NCBI GenBank assembly: GCA_937906495.1
Contig: CALCVT010000137.1
Coordinates: 1 to 10,648 of the forward strand
DNA: 10,648 nucleotides
Direction of reading: 5' to 3'
Source: an uncultured Prevotella sp.
GTDB lineage: Bacteria > Bacteroidota > Bacteroidia > Bacteroidales > Bacteroidaceae
A program made the position numbers and the translations under genes. This document shows positions 1 to 6,977 of the stretch, piece by piece; the stretch's first letter is position 1, and every line of letters begins with the position of its first letter. The notes beneath the pieces are model-generated. The model did no database searches and was not told the origin of the DNA. It saw nothing but the letters and a program-made list of their open reading frames with translations.

Positions 1-54
1 TATCGCTACACCAGATCCTAAGTCTGGCGCGTCTACCAATTTCGCCACAGGCGC
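1..54 (-). tRNA. tRNA-Leu (anticodon UAG), 3' part cut off by the window edge
   Basis: Reading the minus strand from 54, a 7-nt acceptor strand GCGCCTG is followed by TG, a D arm with GCG stem and AAATTGGTAGA loop closed by CGC, and an anticodon arm CCAGA-CTTAGGA-TCTGG. The seven-base loop puts UAG at positions 34-36, so the tRNA reads CUA/CUN leucine codons. The D-arm form (GGTAGACGC) is typical of bacterial tRNA-Leu. The variable arm, T arm and acceptor 3' strand lie beyond the left edge, so about 54 of some 83-88 nt are visible. The 5' end is inferred from the acceptor length. Confidence 0.9.
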
Positions 55-65
55 GAAATCGGATG

Positions 66-73
66 CAAAGATA
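66..73 (-). promoter_or_regulatory. Candidate -7 box of the tRNA-Leu promoter
   Basis: The minus strand reads TATCTTTG, an exact match to the Bacteroidetes -7 consensus TAnnTTTG. It lies 11 nt upstream of the tRNA 5' end, where transcription would start at or very near the mature end. No clear -33 TTTG is present at the usual distance. The same box (TATCTTTG) precedes the response regulator at the other end of the window. Confidence 0.6.
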
Positions 74-246
74 GTGCAAGCTGGGCGAAGTGCCAAGGAA
101 AAAGGATAGTTTTTGTATTTTTCCTTGTCTTTTATGCCGTATTGTGGAGTTGTTACCGGAAATTCCGGGTAGAACCGATTAGGTTACTTCCATATTTTGC
201 AGGTAGCAGGTTGAGGAATCTTTGCGTGCTTTATGGCAGTACCAAC

Positions 247-3012
247 TTATTCAAGGTCAATACCGGGTTGTGAAAAGAGCGAAGACCCTTCGGTCAAATC
301 GTCCAAAATCTGTTGCTCGTTGTCGTTGTTCTCTTCTTCGTTGTCCGTAGGCTCAGGTGTTGGAAAACGCAGGGGCTCGAGTTCTTCAACCTGGTCAACC
401 TCGCAGGTAGTGATGCGTTTACCCTTAGCCTTGTAACTTTTGACGCCGATAAATGATTCGAGTTCAACCTCGAGCGGATCGCGGAAGGCATCCGTTCCGC
501 CATAAGTTACGCATATGCGGGGGTAGGCCTGGTCGGTGAGCAGTACGAGTTGTGAGTTGGCATTTTCGCCCGTCAGGCAGAGAGGCCGGGCTTGTGCGGT
601 ACGTTCCAGTGTGAATCGTTTAGCGTACAGGTAGTTTTGCTGGTCGGCGTCAAAGAGAACAGCACTCCATACCTTTTGTTCGTCAAACTTTTCCACGCGC
701 AGGATGCCGGTAGGCTCGTAGTGGTTGTTGAGATCGAACGAAGTAGTGTAGAATTGTCCGTTGTCGAGAATTACAAGCACCAGGTCGTCCGAGTGGAACT
801 CGCCCAGGTATTGTCCGCGTTCGTCGTAGTTAAGGCGTTGTACGTCGTGGTCAAACCACACCTTGCGTCCGCCCAGGGTCGATGCACCATGCGCCTTGAG
901 CGTAATTTTGTGTACATCGATGCGTGTGAGCAGGTTGCCGCGGCTTTGGCGTCCCTTTACCAGAATTTCGCCGAAGTCCTTGTCAAAGCTGATGCGTTTG
1001 AGTTTGGGGTTGGGGCGGAAGGTAACCTTAATGATTTCGGCCTCGCCGTTCGGGTTCGCCGTAAAGTAGAGAATGCGGCTTCCGGGTGTACCGGTAGTTA
1101 CGTCGTATTCGCGGTCGTGGGTGATAGATGTTACGTTAAAACGTTTGATAAAGCAGGCATTCGTCTCGCCATCGCGGTATACGGCGTTGTAGATGGTACG
1201 TTTGTCGCCCTTTTTGAAAACGGCGATGTGTATAATCTCCACCTTTTTCTTTTTCTCCTTTTTGGCCCGTTCCGTTTCGCCGATAAACACCTTGTCTTGC
1301 ACGCGTGTCACCTTGTAGGTACCGTCGCGGTAAAAGATGATAACATCGTCGATGGGCGAGCAGTTCTCAACGAACTCGTCTTTTTTGAGTCCCGTGCCCA
1401 TAAAGCCGTCTTCGCGGTTAATGTAGAGTTTTTCGTTAGCCTCAATAACCTTGGTTGCTTCGATGTTGTCGAACGAGCGTATTTCGGTTAGTCGGGGGTG
1501 TTGCGCGGCATATTTATCGCGAATGAGTTTGAACCAGTTAGCCGTTACCTCCACCATGTTTTGCAGGTCTTTGTCAATGCGTGCCACCTCTTCGAGCATG
1601 CGTGCAATGAGTTCGTCGGCCTTATCTTTATTAAATTTGAGTATGCGCCCCATTTTAATTTCCATGAGTCGCAGGATGTCGTCGCGGTTCACCTCGCGGT
1701 AAAAGTCCTTTTTAAAGGGTTCGAGCCGTGAGTCGATATGTGCCACGGCCGTATCCATGTTTTTGGCTTGTTCAAAGGCTTTGTCTTTATAGATGCGCTC
1801 TTCGATAAAGATGCGTTCGAGCGAGGCAAAGTGCAGGCTTTCGGTCAGTTCGCCCCGTCGGATGATGAGTTCCTGTCGCAGCAGTTCGCGCGTTTGGTCA
1901 ACCGAGCGGCGCAGAACGTCGCTAACCGATAGGAATTTGGGCTTTTTGTCATCGATGATGCAGCAGTTGGGCGAGATGGATATTTCGCAGTCGGTAAAGG
2001 CGTAGAGGGCATCAATGGCTTTGTCCGACGAGGTGCCCGGTGTGAGGTGTACCAGAATCTCTACGTTGGCTGCTGTATTGTCGTCAACCTTTCTGATTTT
2101 GATTTTTCCTTTTTCGTTAGCTTTGAGAATGGAGTCAATCAAGGTTGAGGTCGTTTTGCCATAGGGAATTTCGCGTATGACGAGCGTTTTGTTGTCGAGT
2201 TTTTCAATTTTTGCACGCACTTTGACTGCTCCCCCGCGCATTCCCTCGTTGTAGCGCGACACGTCGATGGCCCCTCCTGTTTGAAAGTCGGGGTAGATGG
2301 CAAACGGTTGTCCGTGCAGGTAGCTGACGGCAGCGTCGCAGAGTTCGCCAAAGTTGTGTGGCAAGATTTTAGCCGACAGTCCTACCGCAATGCCCTCGGC
2401 TCCTTGAGCCAGCAGGAGCGGAAATTTAACAGGTAGGGCTATGGGTTCCTTGTTGCGTCCGTCGTACGAGAGTTTCCATTGGGTGGTTTTGGGATTGAAG
2501 AGCACGTCGAGTGCAAACTTCGACAGGCGTGCCTCGATGTATCGGGGCGCGGCAGCTGAGTCGCCGGTCAGGATGTTACCCCAGTTACCCTGACAGTCAA
2601 CCAGCAGGTTTTTTTGTCCCAACTGCACCAGTGCATCGCCGATTGAGGCATCGCCGTGCGGGTGAAACTGCATGGTGTGTCCCACAATGTTAGCCACCTT
2701 GTTGTAGCGCCCGTCGTCGAGTCGTTTCATGGAGTGCAGAATGCGTCGCTGTACGGGTTTAAGGCCGTCGCCCAGGTGGGGGACGGCACGTTCCAGAATA
2801 ACGTACGAGGCATAATCGAGGAACCAGTTTTGGTACATGCCCGTAAGTTGCAGGTTTCCTTGCGAGTCTTTCACCTCCTGCGGTTTGTAGTCAGAGTGGC
2901 ATTCGGCTGCTTCGTCCGTTTGGGTAGCATTGTCGGCGGTCGGGTTGTTGGTGGTAGCTGTCGTTTGCTTCTGTTCCTGCTCGTCGGGTTGGTGTTTGTA
3001 AGAGTCGCTCAT
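247..3012 (-). CDS. parC: DNA topoisomerase IV subunit A (ParC type)
   Basis: Cytoplasmic type IIA topoisomerase A subunit of 921 residues. With ParE it cuts and rejoins DNA to decatenate daughter chromosomes. The winged-helix/tower core starts near residue 60 (YQNWFLDYASYVILERA). It contains LKPVQRRIL (about 85-92), the quinolone-pocket segment HPHGDASIGD (117-126) and the active-site AAAPRYIEARL with catalytic Tyr158. A beta-pinwheel C-terminal region follows; KGRQSRGNLLTR resembles a degenerate GyrA box rather than the canonical QRRGGKG, which favours ParC over GyrA. The first ~50 residues are a polar Q/T/N/D-rich extension and the last ~40 an acidic E/D/N-rich tail; both look disordered. 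The ATG at 3012 is the first in frame and the protein is full length. No parE lies within 640 bases upstream, so partner and operon are not visible. Downstream is the tRNA-Leu gene on the same strand. Confidence 0.93.
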   Translation of the reverse strand: MSDSYKHQPDEQEQKQTTATTNNPTADNATQTDEAAECHSDYKPQEVKDSQGNLQLTGMYQNWFLDYASYVILERAVPHLGDGLKPVQRRILHSMKRLDDGRYNKVANIVGHTMQFHPHGDASIGDALVQLGQKNLLVDCQGNWGNILTGDSAAAPRYIEARLSKFALDVLFNPKTTQWKLSYDGRNKEPIALPVKFPLLLAQGAEGIAVGLSAKILPHNFGELCDAAVSYLHGQPFAIYPDFQTGGAIDVSRYNEGMRGGAVKVRAKIEKLDNKTLVIREIPYGKTTSTLIDSILKANEKGKIKIRKVDDNTAANVEILVHLTPGTSSDKAIDALYAFTDCEISISPNCCIIDDKKPKFLSVSDVLRRSVDQTRELLRQELIIRRGELTESLHFASLERIFIEERIYKDKAFEQAKNMDTAVAHIDSRLEPFKKDFYREVNRDDILRLMEIKMGRILKFNKDKADELIARMLEEVARIDKDLQNMVEVTANWFKLIRDKYAAQHPRLTEIRSFDNIEATKVIEANEKLYINREDGFMGTGLKKDEFVENCSPIDDVIIFYRDGTYKVTRVQDKVFIGETERAKKEKKKKVEIIHIAVFKKGDKRTIYNAVYRDGETNACFIKRFNVTSITHDREYDVTTGTPGSRILYFTANPNGEAEIIKVTFRPNPKLKRISFDKDFGEILVKGRQSRGNLLTRIDVHKITLKAHGASTLGGRKVWFDHDVQRLNYDERGQYLGEFHSDDLVLVILDNGQFYTTSFDLNNHYEPTGILRVEKFDEQKVWSAVLFDADQQNYLYAKRFTLERTAQARPLCLTGENANSQLVLLTDQAYPRICVTYGGTDAFRDPLEVELESFIGVKSYKAKGKRITTCEVDQVEELEPLRFPTPEPTDNEEENNDNEQQILDDLTEGSSLFSQPGIDLE

Positions 3013-3133
3013 CGTGGAAATTAAAAGTTAGGGTTGGGTAGTTTTAAGGCCGTACGTTGCCTTTGTCATGTTTGCACCAGCCTTGTTGCGGAGTTGCCGG
3101 ACAGGGAATAGGATGCAAACAGGTTTGGCGAAG

Positions 3134-3141
3134 CAAAATTA
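3134..3141 (-). promoter_or_regulatory. Weak candidate -7 box for parC
   Basis: The minus strand reads TAATTTTG, matching TAnnTTTG. It would give a 5' leader of roughly 115 nt before the parC ATG. No TTTG -33 element is seen at the usual spacing, and an identical octamer occurs again on the minus strand at 3400-3407, so the assignment is tentative. Confidence 0.3.
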
Positions 3142-3452
3142 CAAAAAAATCTGTTTACAGCCTTGACTCGGGGAGTGTTGCCTGTAAAAACTGCTCCGCT
3201 GCCGCCAACTTTAAGTACGGCCGCCTGCCTTGTAATAAAAGTAAAAAGGCCGGTTGCCGGCAGCGGGGCGGGGGTGTGAAGTGTGAAAATAAGCGGCGTG
3301 AAAGTCTGCCAGAATGCAAACTCAAAGCGTCAAAAATCTGTGTTTGCCCCTTCGTGCAGCACGTTCGTTGCAAATGGATAAAAAAATGGTGCATGGCAAC
3401 AAAATTACAAGCAGTTGCAACATGATTTTAAGCCGTTCAGCCCTCAATACCC

Positions 3453-3460
3453 TAGTTTTG
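3453..3460 (+). promoter_or_regulatory. Candidate -7 box for the GH32-domain/permease operon
   Basis: TAGTTTTG matches TAnnTTTG exactly. A T-rich segment (TTTT at 3426-3429) lies 23 nt upstream, a poor but possible -33 element. Transcription from here would start near 3467 and give a leader of about 190 nt that includes the 3481-3516 inverted repeat. No better -7 box was found between 3460 and the start codon at 3659. Confidence 0.4.
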
Positions 3461-3480
3461 CTGCAGAAACGACAAGCGTG

Positions 3481-3516
3481 CCTTGCATTCTGATGTGCTA
3501 AGTGTGAAATGCAAGG
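3481..3516. repeat. Perfect 9-bp inverted repeat (operator or leader hairpin)
   Basis: CCTTGCATT at 3481-3489 is mirrored by AATGCAAGG at 3508-3516, separated by 18 bases. It lies about 143 bases before the GH32-domain start codon and just downstream of the candidate promoter. It could therefore be a leader RNA stem-loop or a two-half-site protein operator. There is no T-run after it, so it does not look like a terminator. Confidence 0.45.
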
Positions 3517-3658
3517 TGTAACTTCAGCCCGTCCGGAAGGGCACGTAAAGTTTAAATATTTGTTATAAACAATTCAGCCGTAACCTGTTGAGCCGCTTTA
3601 AGTTTCTGCAGCCATCCTTTATTATTTTCAATCAAACCTTTTTCAACTTTGGTGTATA

Positions 3659-4381
3659 ATGAAATTTTCAGGTAAATATTCACGGCGAGCTGCATCGGCA
3701 CTTATACTGTCGGTACTATGTGCTACAGCAGTCTGGGCTCAGCAGCCGATTGGTGCCGACAGTATAAAGGCCTTTGCGGGTATGAATCAGGAAGTCGGCA
3801 ATCGTAATGTAATGCTTCATGCGGCCTCGGCCAACGGCCCGCGCGAAATATCCATCGGATTGCCCGGTGGCGATGTCAATGTGCTCGAAAACGTATTTGC
3901 CAGCAACGATGGTGCCATGGAGCTGCAGTTTGACCTGCAGCCCGGTAATGCCGGACGCTGCGGGGTGGAACTGCGCAATGACAAAGGCGAGAAAACCGTT
4001 GTTTACATCGATGCCGACAGGCAGCGCATCGTGATGGACCGTGCCGAGAGCGGTATCACCGATTTTGGCAAAAAGGTTGAACCCCACCATCTTGACAATG
4101 CAGCCAGCCTGGAGCGCTACCGCACCCTGACCGAGAACTACCGCAATGCCTTTGCACTGGGCACCTGGGCACCCCTTGAGCAGACTCGGAGTCACCGCAT
4201 CAGGGTGTTTACCGACCGCAGTTCGGTTGAACTCTTTGTTGACGGCGGACGCGTGGCCATGACCAACCTGGTGTTCCCCACCAAGCCTTACAACACGCTC
4301 CGCTTTTTCAGCGAGGGCTCAAAGGCCCGTGTTGATGGAGCCACGGTTTACCGCCTCAGTACCCATGCGGGCAATAAGTAG
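3659..4381 (+). CDS. Secreted protein with GH32 C-terminal beta-sandwich domain only, no catalytic domain
   Basis: 240 residues. Residues 1-28 form a signal peptide: basic MKFSGKYSRR, a hydrophobic stretch, then AVWA before QQ. Residues ~75-236 resemble the C-terminal beta-sandwich of GH32 fructanases/invertases: LENVF, ELQFDL, VELRNDKGE, IVMDRAESGITDF (124-136), then IRVFTDRSSVELFVDGG and MTNLVFP (181-207), the strongest family signature. The N-terminal five-bladed propeller that carries the catalytic Asp/Glu motifs (WMNDPNG, RDP, EC) is absent, and no remnant of it is visible upstream. Full GH32 enzymes are usually about 500-620 residues. A less typical segment (about 141-170, H/E/R/N-rich) interrupts the domain. 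The frame is intact with codon use like its neighbours, so it may be a functional binding or accessory protein rather than decay; hydrolysis of fructans is not expected. It lies 119 bases before the permease and is probably co-transcribed with it. Confidence 0.72.
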   Translation: MKFSGKYSRRAASALILSVLCATAVWAQQPIGADSIKAFAGMNQEVGNRNVMLHAASANGPREISIGLPGGDVNVLENVFASNDGAMELQFDLQPGNAGRCGVELRNDKGEKTVVYIDADRQRIVMDRAESGITDFGKKVEPHHLDNAASLERYRTLTENYRNAFALGTWAPLEQTRSHRIRVFTDRSSVELFVDGGRVAMTNLVFPTKPYNTLRFFSEGSKARVDGATVYRLSTHAGNK

Positions 4382-4500
4382 TCAATTTGTTTGTTGTAAT
4401 TGGTTGTTAAGTAAGCGGCCCGGCGGAGCCTGCCTTTCTTAACTGCAGGCAACTCTCTTTCATCCATCCAAGTATTTACGCTATATAACCCTCTTTTGTT

Positions 4501-5664
4501 ATGAACACCCCTTCGTGTAACACGAGCCGCCTGGTATTGGTGCCCGTTATGCTCAGTTTCTTTGTCATGGGCTTTGTCGACCTTGTAGGCATAGCCTCCA
4601 ACTACGTCAAGGCCGACTTGATGCTGACCGATTCCGAGGCCAATGTGTTTCCCTCGCTCGTATTTTTTTGGTTCTTGCTCTTCAGTGTGCCCACCGGCCT
4701 GCTTATGAACCGCATAGGCCGCAAGCGCACGGTGCTGCTCAGCCTGGCAGTAACCCTGGTGTCGTTGCTGTTGCCCCTGTTCGGGCAGAGCTATGGCTTT
4801 ATGCTGGTATCGTTTTCGCTTTTGGGCATAGGCAATGCCATTATGCAAACCTCGCTGAACCCCTTGCTTTCCAATGTGGTACAAGGCGGCAACCTTTCGT
4901 CGGTACTTACGTTCGGGCAGTTTGTCAAGGCCATAGCCTCTTTCCTGGCTCCCCTGATAGCTGCCTGGGGGGCTTCGTATATGGTGTTCGGCTTGGGCTG
5001 GTACATACTGTTTCCTGTTTACATGAGCATTTCGGTGCTGGCGGTGCTGACTCTTTGGACCACCCCGATATCCGAAGCGGCCCCCGTGAGCGTGTCGGGC
5101 TTCGGGGCCAGTCTGGCCCTGCTTGCCAAACCCGCCGTGCTGCTTTGTTTTTTGAGCATCATGTGCCATGTAGGTATTGATGTCGGAACCAATACCACCG
5201 CCCCCAAAATATTGCAGGAGTATTTGGGGATGGGGCTCGATGAGGCCGGATTTGCCACCAGCCTGTACTTTATATTCCGCACCGTGGGTTGCCTTATGGG
5301 CGCCTTCATATTGACCCGTGTGAGCGAACGCCGCTTTTTCATGCTGAGTGTGGGCATGATGCTGTTGGCTATGGTTGGTTTCGTACTGGCCGGCTCGCAA
5401 TGGCTGCTTTACGCAAGTATCGCCCTTGTCGGTTATGGCAATTCCAACATCTTTCCCATTACCTTTGCACAGGCCTTGAAGAGTTGTCCTGACAGGCAAA
5501 ACGAGGTTTCGGGACTGATGATTATGGGACTTTTCGGCAGCACCGTATTTCCGCTCGCCATGGGTTTGCTGAGCGATGCCCTTTCCGGCCAGGTGGGCGC
5601 TGTAGCAGTCATGGCAGTAGCCGTGGGCTATCTGTGCTGCTTTGCCTTCAGGGTAGGCCGTTAG
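4501..5664 (+). CDS. MFS sugar permease, FucP-like (probable fructose importer)
   Basis: 387 residues, almost entirely hydrophobic, consistent with 12 inner-membrane helices. The first helix region reads FFVMGFVDLVGIASNYVKADL, as in the fucose/glucose/galactose permease branch of the major facilitator superfamily. The loop between helices 2 and 3 has the MFS signature GLLMNRIGRKR (66-76). Helix 4 carries GNAIMQTSLNPLLS, and the second half opens near residue 211 after a short central loop. Such proteins import sugar with protons. Fructose is inferred from the fructokinase next door and the GH32-type domain upstream, an order matching the B. thetaiotaomicron fructan locus (fructokinase BT1757, permease BT1758, GH32 BT1759). 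It starts at the ATG at 4501. No TAnnTTTG box precedes it, so it probably shares the upstream gene's transcript. Confidence 0.85.
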   Translation: MNTPSCNTSRLVLVPVMLSFFVMGFVDLVGIASNYVKADLMLTDSEANVFPSLVFFWFLLFSVPTGLLMNRIGRKRTVLLSLAVTLVSLLLPLFGQSYGFMLVSFSLLGIGNAIMQTSLNPLLSNVVQGGNLSSVLTFGQFVKAIASFLAPLIAAWGASYMVFGLGWYILFPVYMSISVLAVLTLWTTPISEAAPVSVSGFGASLALLAKPAVLLCFLSIMCHVGIDVGTNTTAPKILQEYLGMGLDEAGFATSLYFIFRTVGCLMGAFILTRVSERRFFMLSVGMMLLAMVGFVLAGSQWLLYASIALVGYGNSNIFPITFAQALKSCPDRQNEVSGLMIMGLFGSTVFPLAMGLLSDALSGQVGAVAVMAVAVGYLCCFAFRVGR

Positions 5665-5712
5665 GGTGGCTCCTGCTGCCGGGCTGTGTGGCCAGTTTGC
5701 CTTGAGTTTTCT

Positions 5713-5720
5713 TACATTTG
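5713..5720 (+). promoter_or_regulatory. -7 box of the fructokinase promoter
   Basis: TACATTTG matches TAnnTTTG exactly. A TTTG at 5696-5699 is closer than the usual -33 spacing. Transcription would begin near 5727, leaving a ~43-nt AT-rich leader before the ATG at 5770. This argues against the earlier in-frame ATG at 5686, which lies upstream of the box. Confidence 0.58.
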
Positions 5721-5769
5721 CAGTTCCAACTGTTTAGTTAAACATAAACATTCAAAATTTTTTTACACC

Positions 5770-6747
5770 ATGATAGATTATCCTTATAACCCAATCATCC
5801 CCACGGCGGGTATCGATGACGGCAGCGCTGCCGCAGCCCGCGATGTTCAAGTCGGTCAGGTAGTTCCCCGCTATGTAGTGGGAATGGGCGAGGCCCTGTG
5901 GGACGTATTGCCCGAAGGCCGCCAAATCGGCGGTGCCCCGGCCAACTTTGCCTACCATGTGTCGCAGTTCGGCCTGGAGAGTCGGGTGGTCAGTGCCGTG
6001 GGCAACGACAAACTCGGACAGGAAATACACCAGGTGTTTGCCGCGCGCAACTTGCAGGGCGTGGTCAGCACGGTGCCCTATCCCACGGGCACGGTGCAGG
6101 TAACTGTCGACGACAGCGGGGTGCCCTGTTACGAAATCAAAGAGGGCGTGGCTTGGGACAACATCCTCTTTACCCCGCAGCTTGCCGAACTGGCCCGCAA
6201 CACCCGGGCCGTGTGCTGGGGGTCGCTGGCGCAGCGCAGCATTGTATCGCGCGAAACCATTGCACGCTTTATCGACACAATGCCCGAGGGCGAGGGCATT
6301 CTCAAAATCTTCGACATCAACCTGCGTCAGAACTTTTACACCCGCGAGGTGCTCACCGAATCGTTGCACCGTTGCAATGTGCTCAAAATCAACGACGAGG
6401 AACTGGTCACAGTCAGCCGTCTGTTTGGCTACCCCGGCATTGACCTGCAGGACAAATGCTGGATCTTGCTGGCCAAGTATAACCTCAAGATGCTTATACT
6501 GACCTGTGGCGTAAACGGCAGCTATATTTTTACGCCCGGCAAGGTATCGTTTGTCGAAACGCCCCGGGTCGAAGTGGCCGATACCGTGGGTGCCGGCGAC
6601 TCGTTTACTGCCACCCTCGTTGCCTCGTTGCTTCAAGGCAAGAGTGTGAGCGAGGCCCACGAGCGTGCCGTCAAGGTGAGCGCCTATGTATGTACACAGG
6701 TAGGGGCCATGCCTCAGCTTCCGCCCGAACTGACCGGCAGGGCATAA
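5770..6747 (+). CDS. Fructokinase, PfkB/ribokinase family
   Basis: 325 residues, cytoplasmic. It is expected to phosphorylate fructose with ATP to fructose 6-phosphate, feeding glycolysis. The core starts at residue ~35 with VVGMGEALWDVLPEG and IGGAPANFAYHVSQFG (PfkB signature 1 region, sugar-binding GG/N), followed by SAVGNDKLG. Signature 2, DTVGAGDSFTATL, lies at 271-283, with Asp277 the catalytic base and GAG forming the anion hole. EALWD and GGAPANFAYH are typical of Bacteroidetes fructokinases rather than ribokinases. The first ~34 residues (MIDYPYNPIIP and an Ala/Asp-rich stretch) extend beyond the usual start just before VVGMGE; the promoter box at 5713 and the AT-rich leader support the ATG at 5770. 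It follows the permease by 105 bases and may be transcribed both with it and alone. Fructose specificity is inferred from context and sequence type. Confidence 0.9.
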   Translation: MIDYPYNPIIPTAGIDDGSAAAARDVQVGQVVPRYVVGMGEALWDVLPEGRQIGGAPANFAYHVSQFGLESRVVSAVGNDKLGQEIHQVFAARNLQGVVSTVPYPTGTVQVTVDDSGVPCYEIKEGVAWDNILFTPQLAELARNTRAVCWGSLAQRSIVSRETIARFIDTMPEGEGILKIFDINLRQNFYTREVLTESLHRCNVLKINDEELVTVSRLFGYPGIDLQDKCWILLAKYNLKMLILTCGVNGSYIFTPGKVSFVETPRVEVADTVGAGDSFTATLVASLLQGKSVSEAHERAVKVSAYVCTQVGAMPQLPPELTGRA

Positions 6748-6786
6748 CGCCGGTATCCGCCTTTCTTATCCGCGCTTAATCAAAAA

Positions 6787-6829
6787 CAAACTCGCAACTT
6801 GAGTGCTATACACTGCAGTTGCGAGTTTG
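6787..6829. terminator. Bidirectional hairpin terminator between convergent genes
   Basis: CAAACTCGCAACT (6787-6799) pairs perfectly with AGTTGCGAGTTTG (6817-6829). Inside the loop, AGTG and CACT can pair further. It lies 40 bases after the fructokinase stop. On the minus strand the hairpin is followed by TTTTTGATT, a good U-tract, so it fits intrinsic termination of the minus-strand gene at 6978-7424. On the plus strand there is no T-run, and termination there would rest on the stem alone. Confidence 0.65.
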
Positions 6830-6977
6830 CTTGGGGCGGAGGGGGGAGAATGTAGTTATGATACACCTCTTTAATGAATATTCATAGTAAGCACAAGTTC
6901 CATTTCAGCTTTTGGGGTTAACTAAATTCCTCCGCAACGACCATCACATGGTTGTAACCAAAACCATCCGCAATTAA

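Larger units (their letters stand above)
3013..3658. other. Divergent intergenic region between parC and the fructose module
   Basis: This 646-base stretch contains no convincing gene. An open frame on the plus strand (3057-3425) has no ATG in its first ~110 codons and a composition unlike the neighbours. The region carries short A-rich tracts and several copies of a TGCAA-containing word (near 3113, 3314, 3368, 3414 and 3511). It also holds TAnnTTTG boxes facing each way and the inverted repeat listed separately. It has room for two divergent promoters and a long leader for the plus-strand genes. Confidence 0.6.

Noticed and set aside
156..168. Short dyad CCGGA-aat-TCCGG between parC and the tRNA gene, considered as the parC terminator
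   Set aside because: The stem is only 5 bp with a 3-base loop and no U-tract follows on the minus strand.
592..1491. A 299-codon plus-strand frame opposite parC
   Set aside because: It is antisense to the conserved ParC C-terminal region and is explained by its codon pattern; it has no domain signature.
3057..3425. A 122-codon plus-strand frame rich in Cys and Lys in the parC upstream region
   Set aside because: It opens with TTG, has no ATG in the first ~110 codons, overlaps the likely parC promoter, shows no domain or signal peptide, and its composition follows the noncoding DNA.
4428..4450. GCCTGC-N11-GCAGGC dyad before the permease, considered as a terminator or attenuator
   Set aside because: The 6-bp stem has a wide loop and no T-run; it does not justify splitting the two genes into separate transcripts.
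4348..5499. A 383-codon minus-strand frame opposite the permease gene
   Set aside because: It is His/Gln/Gly-rich low-complexity translation of the strand antisense to a clear MFS protein; such frames arise from the GC-rich codon bias.
5752..6660. A 302-codon minus-strand frame opposite the fructokinase
   Set aside because: It is antisense to a well-supported PfkB kinase, with no recognisable domain and no promoter box upstream.
6874..6885. Palindrome ATGAATATTCAT in the AT-rich spacer
   Set aside because: A 12-base AT-rich palindrome is expected by chance and is not tied to any promoter.
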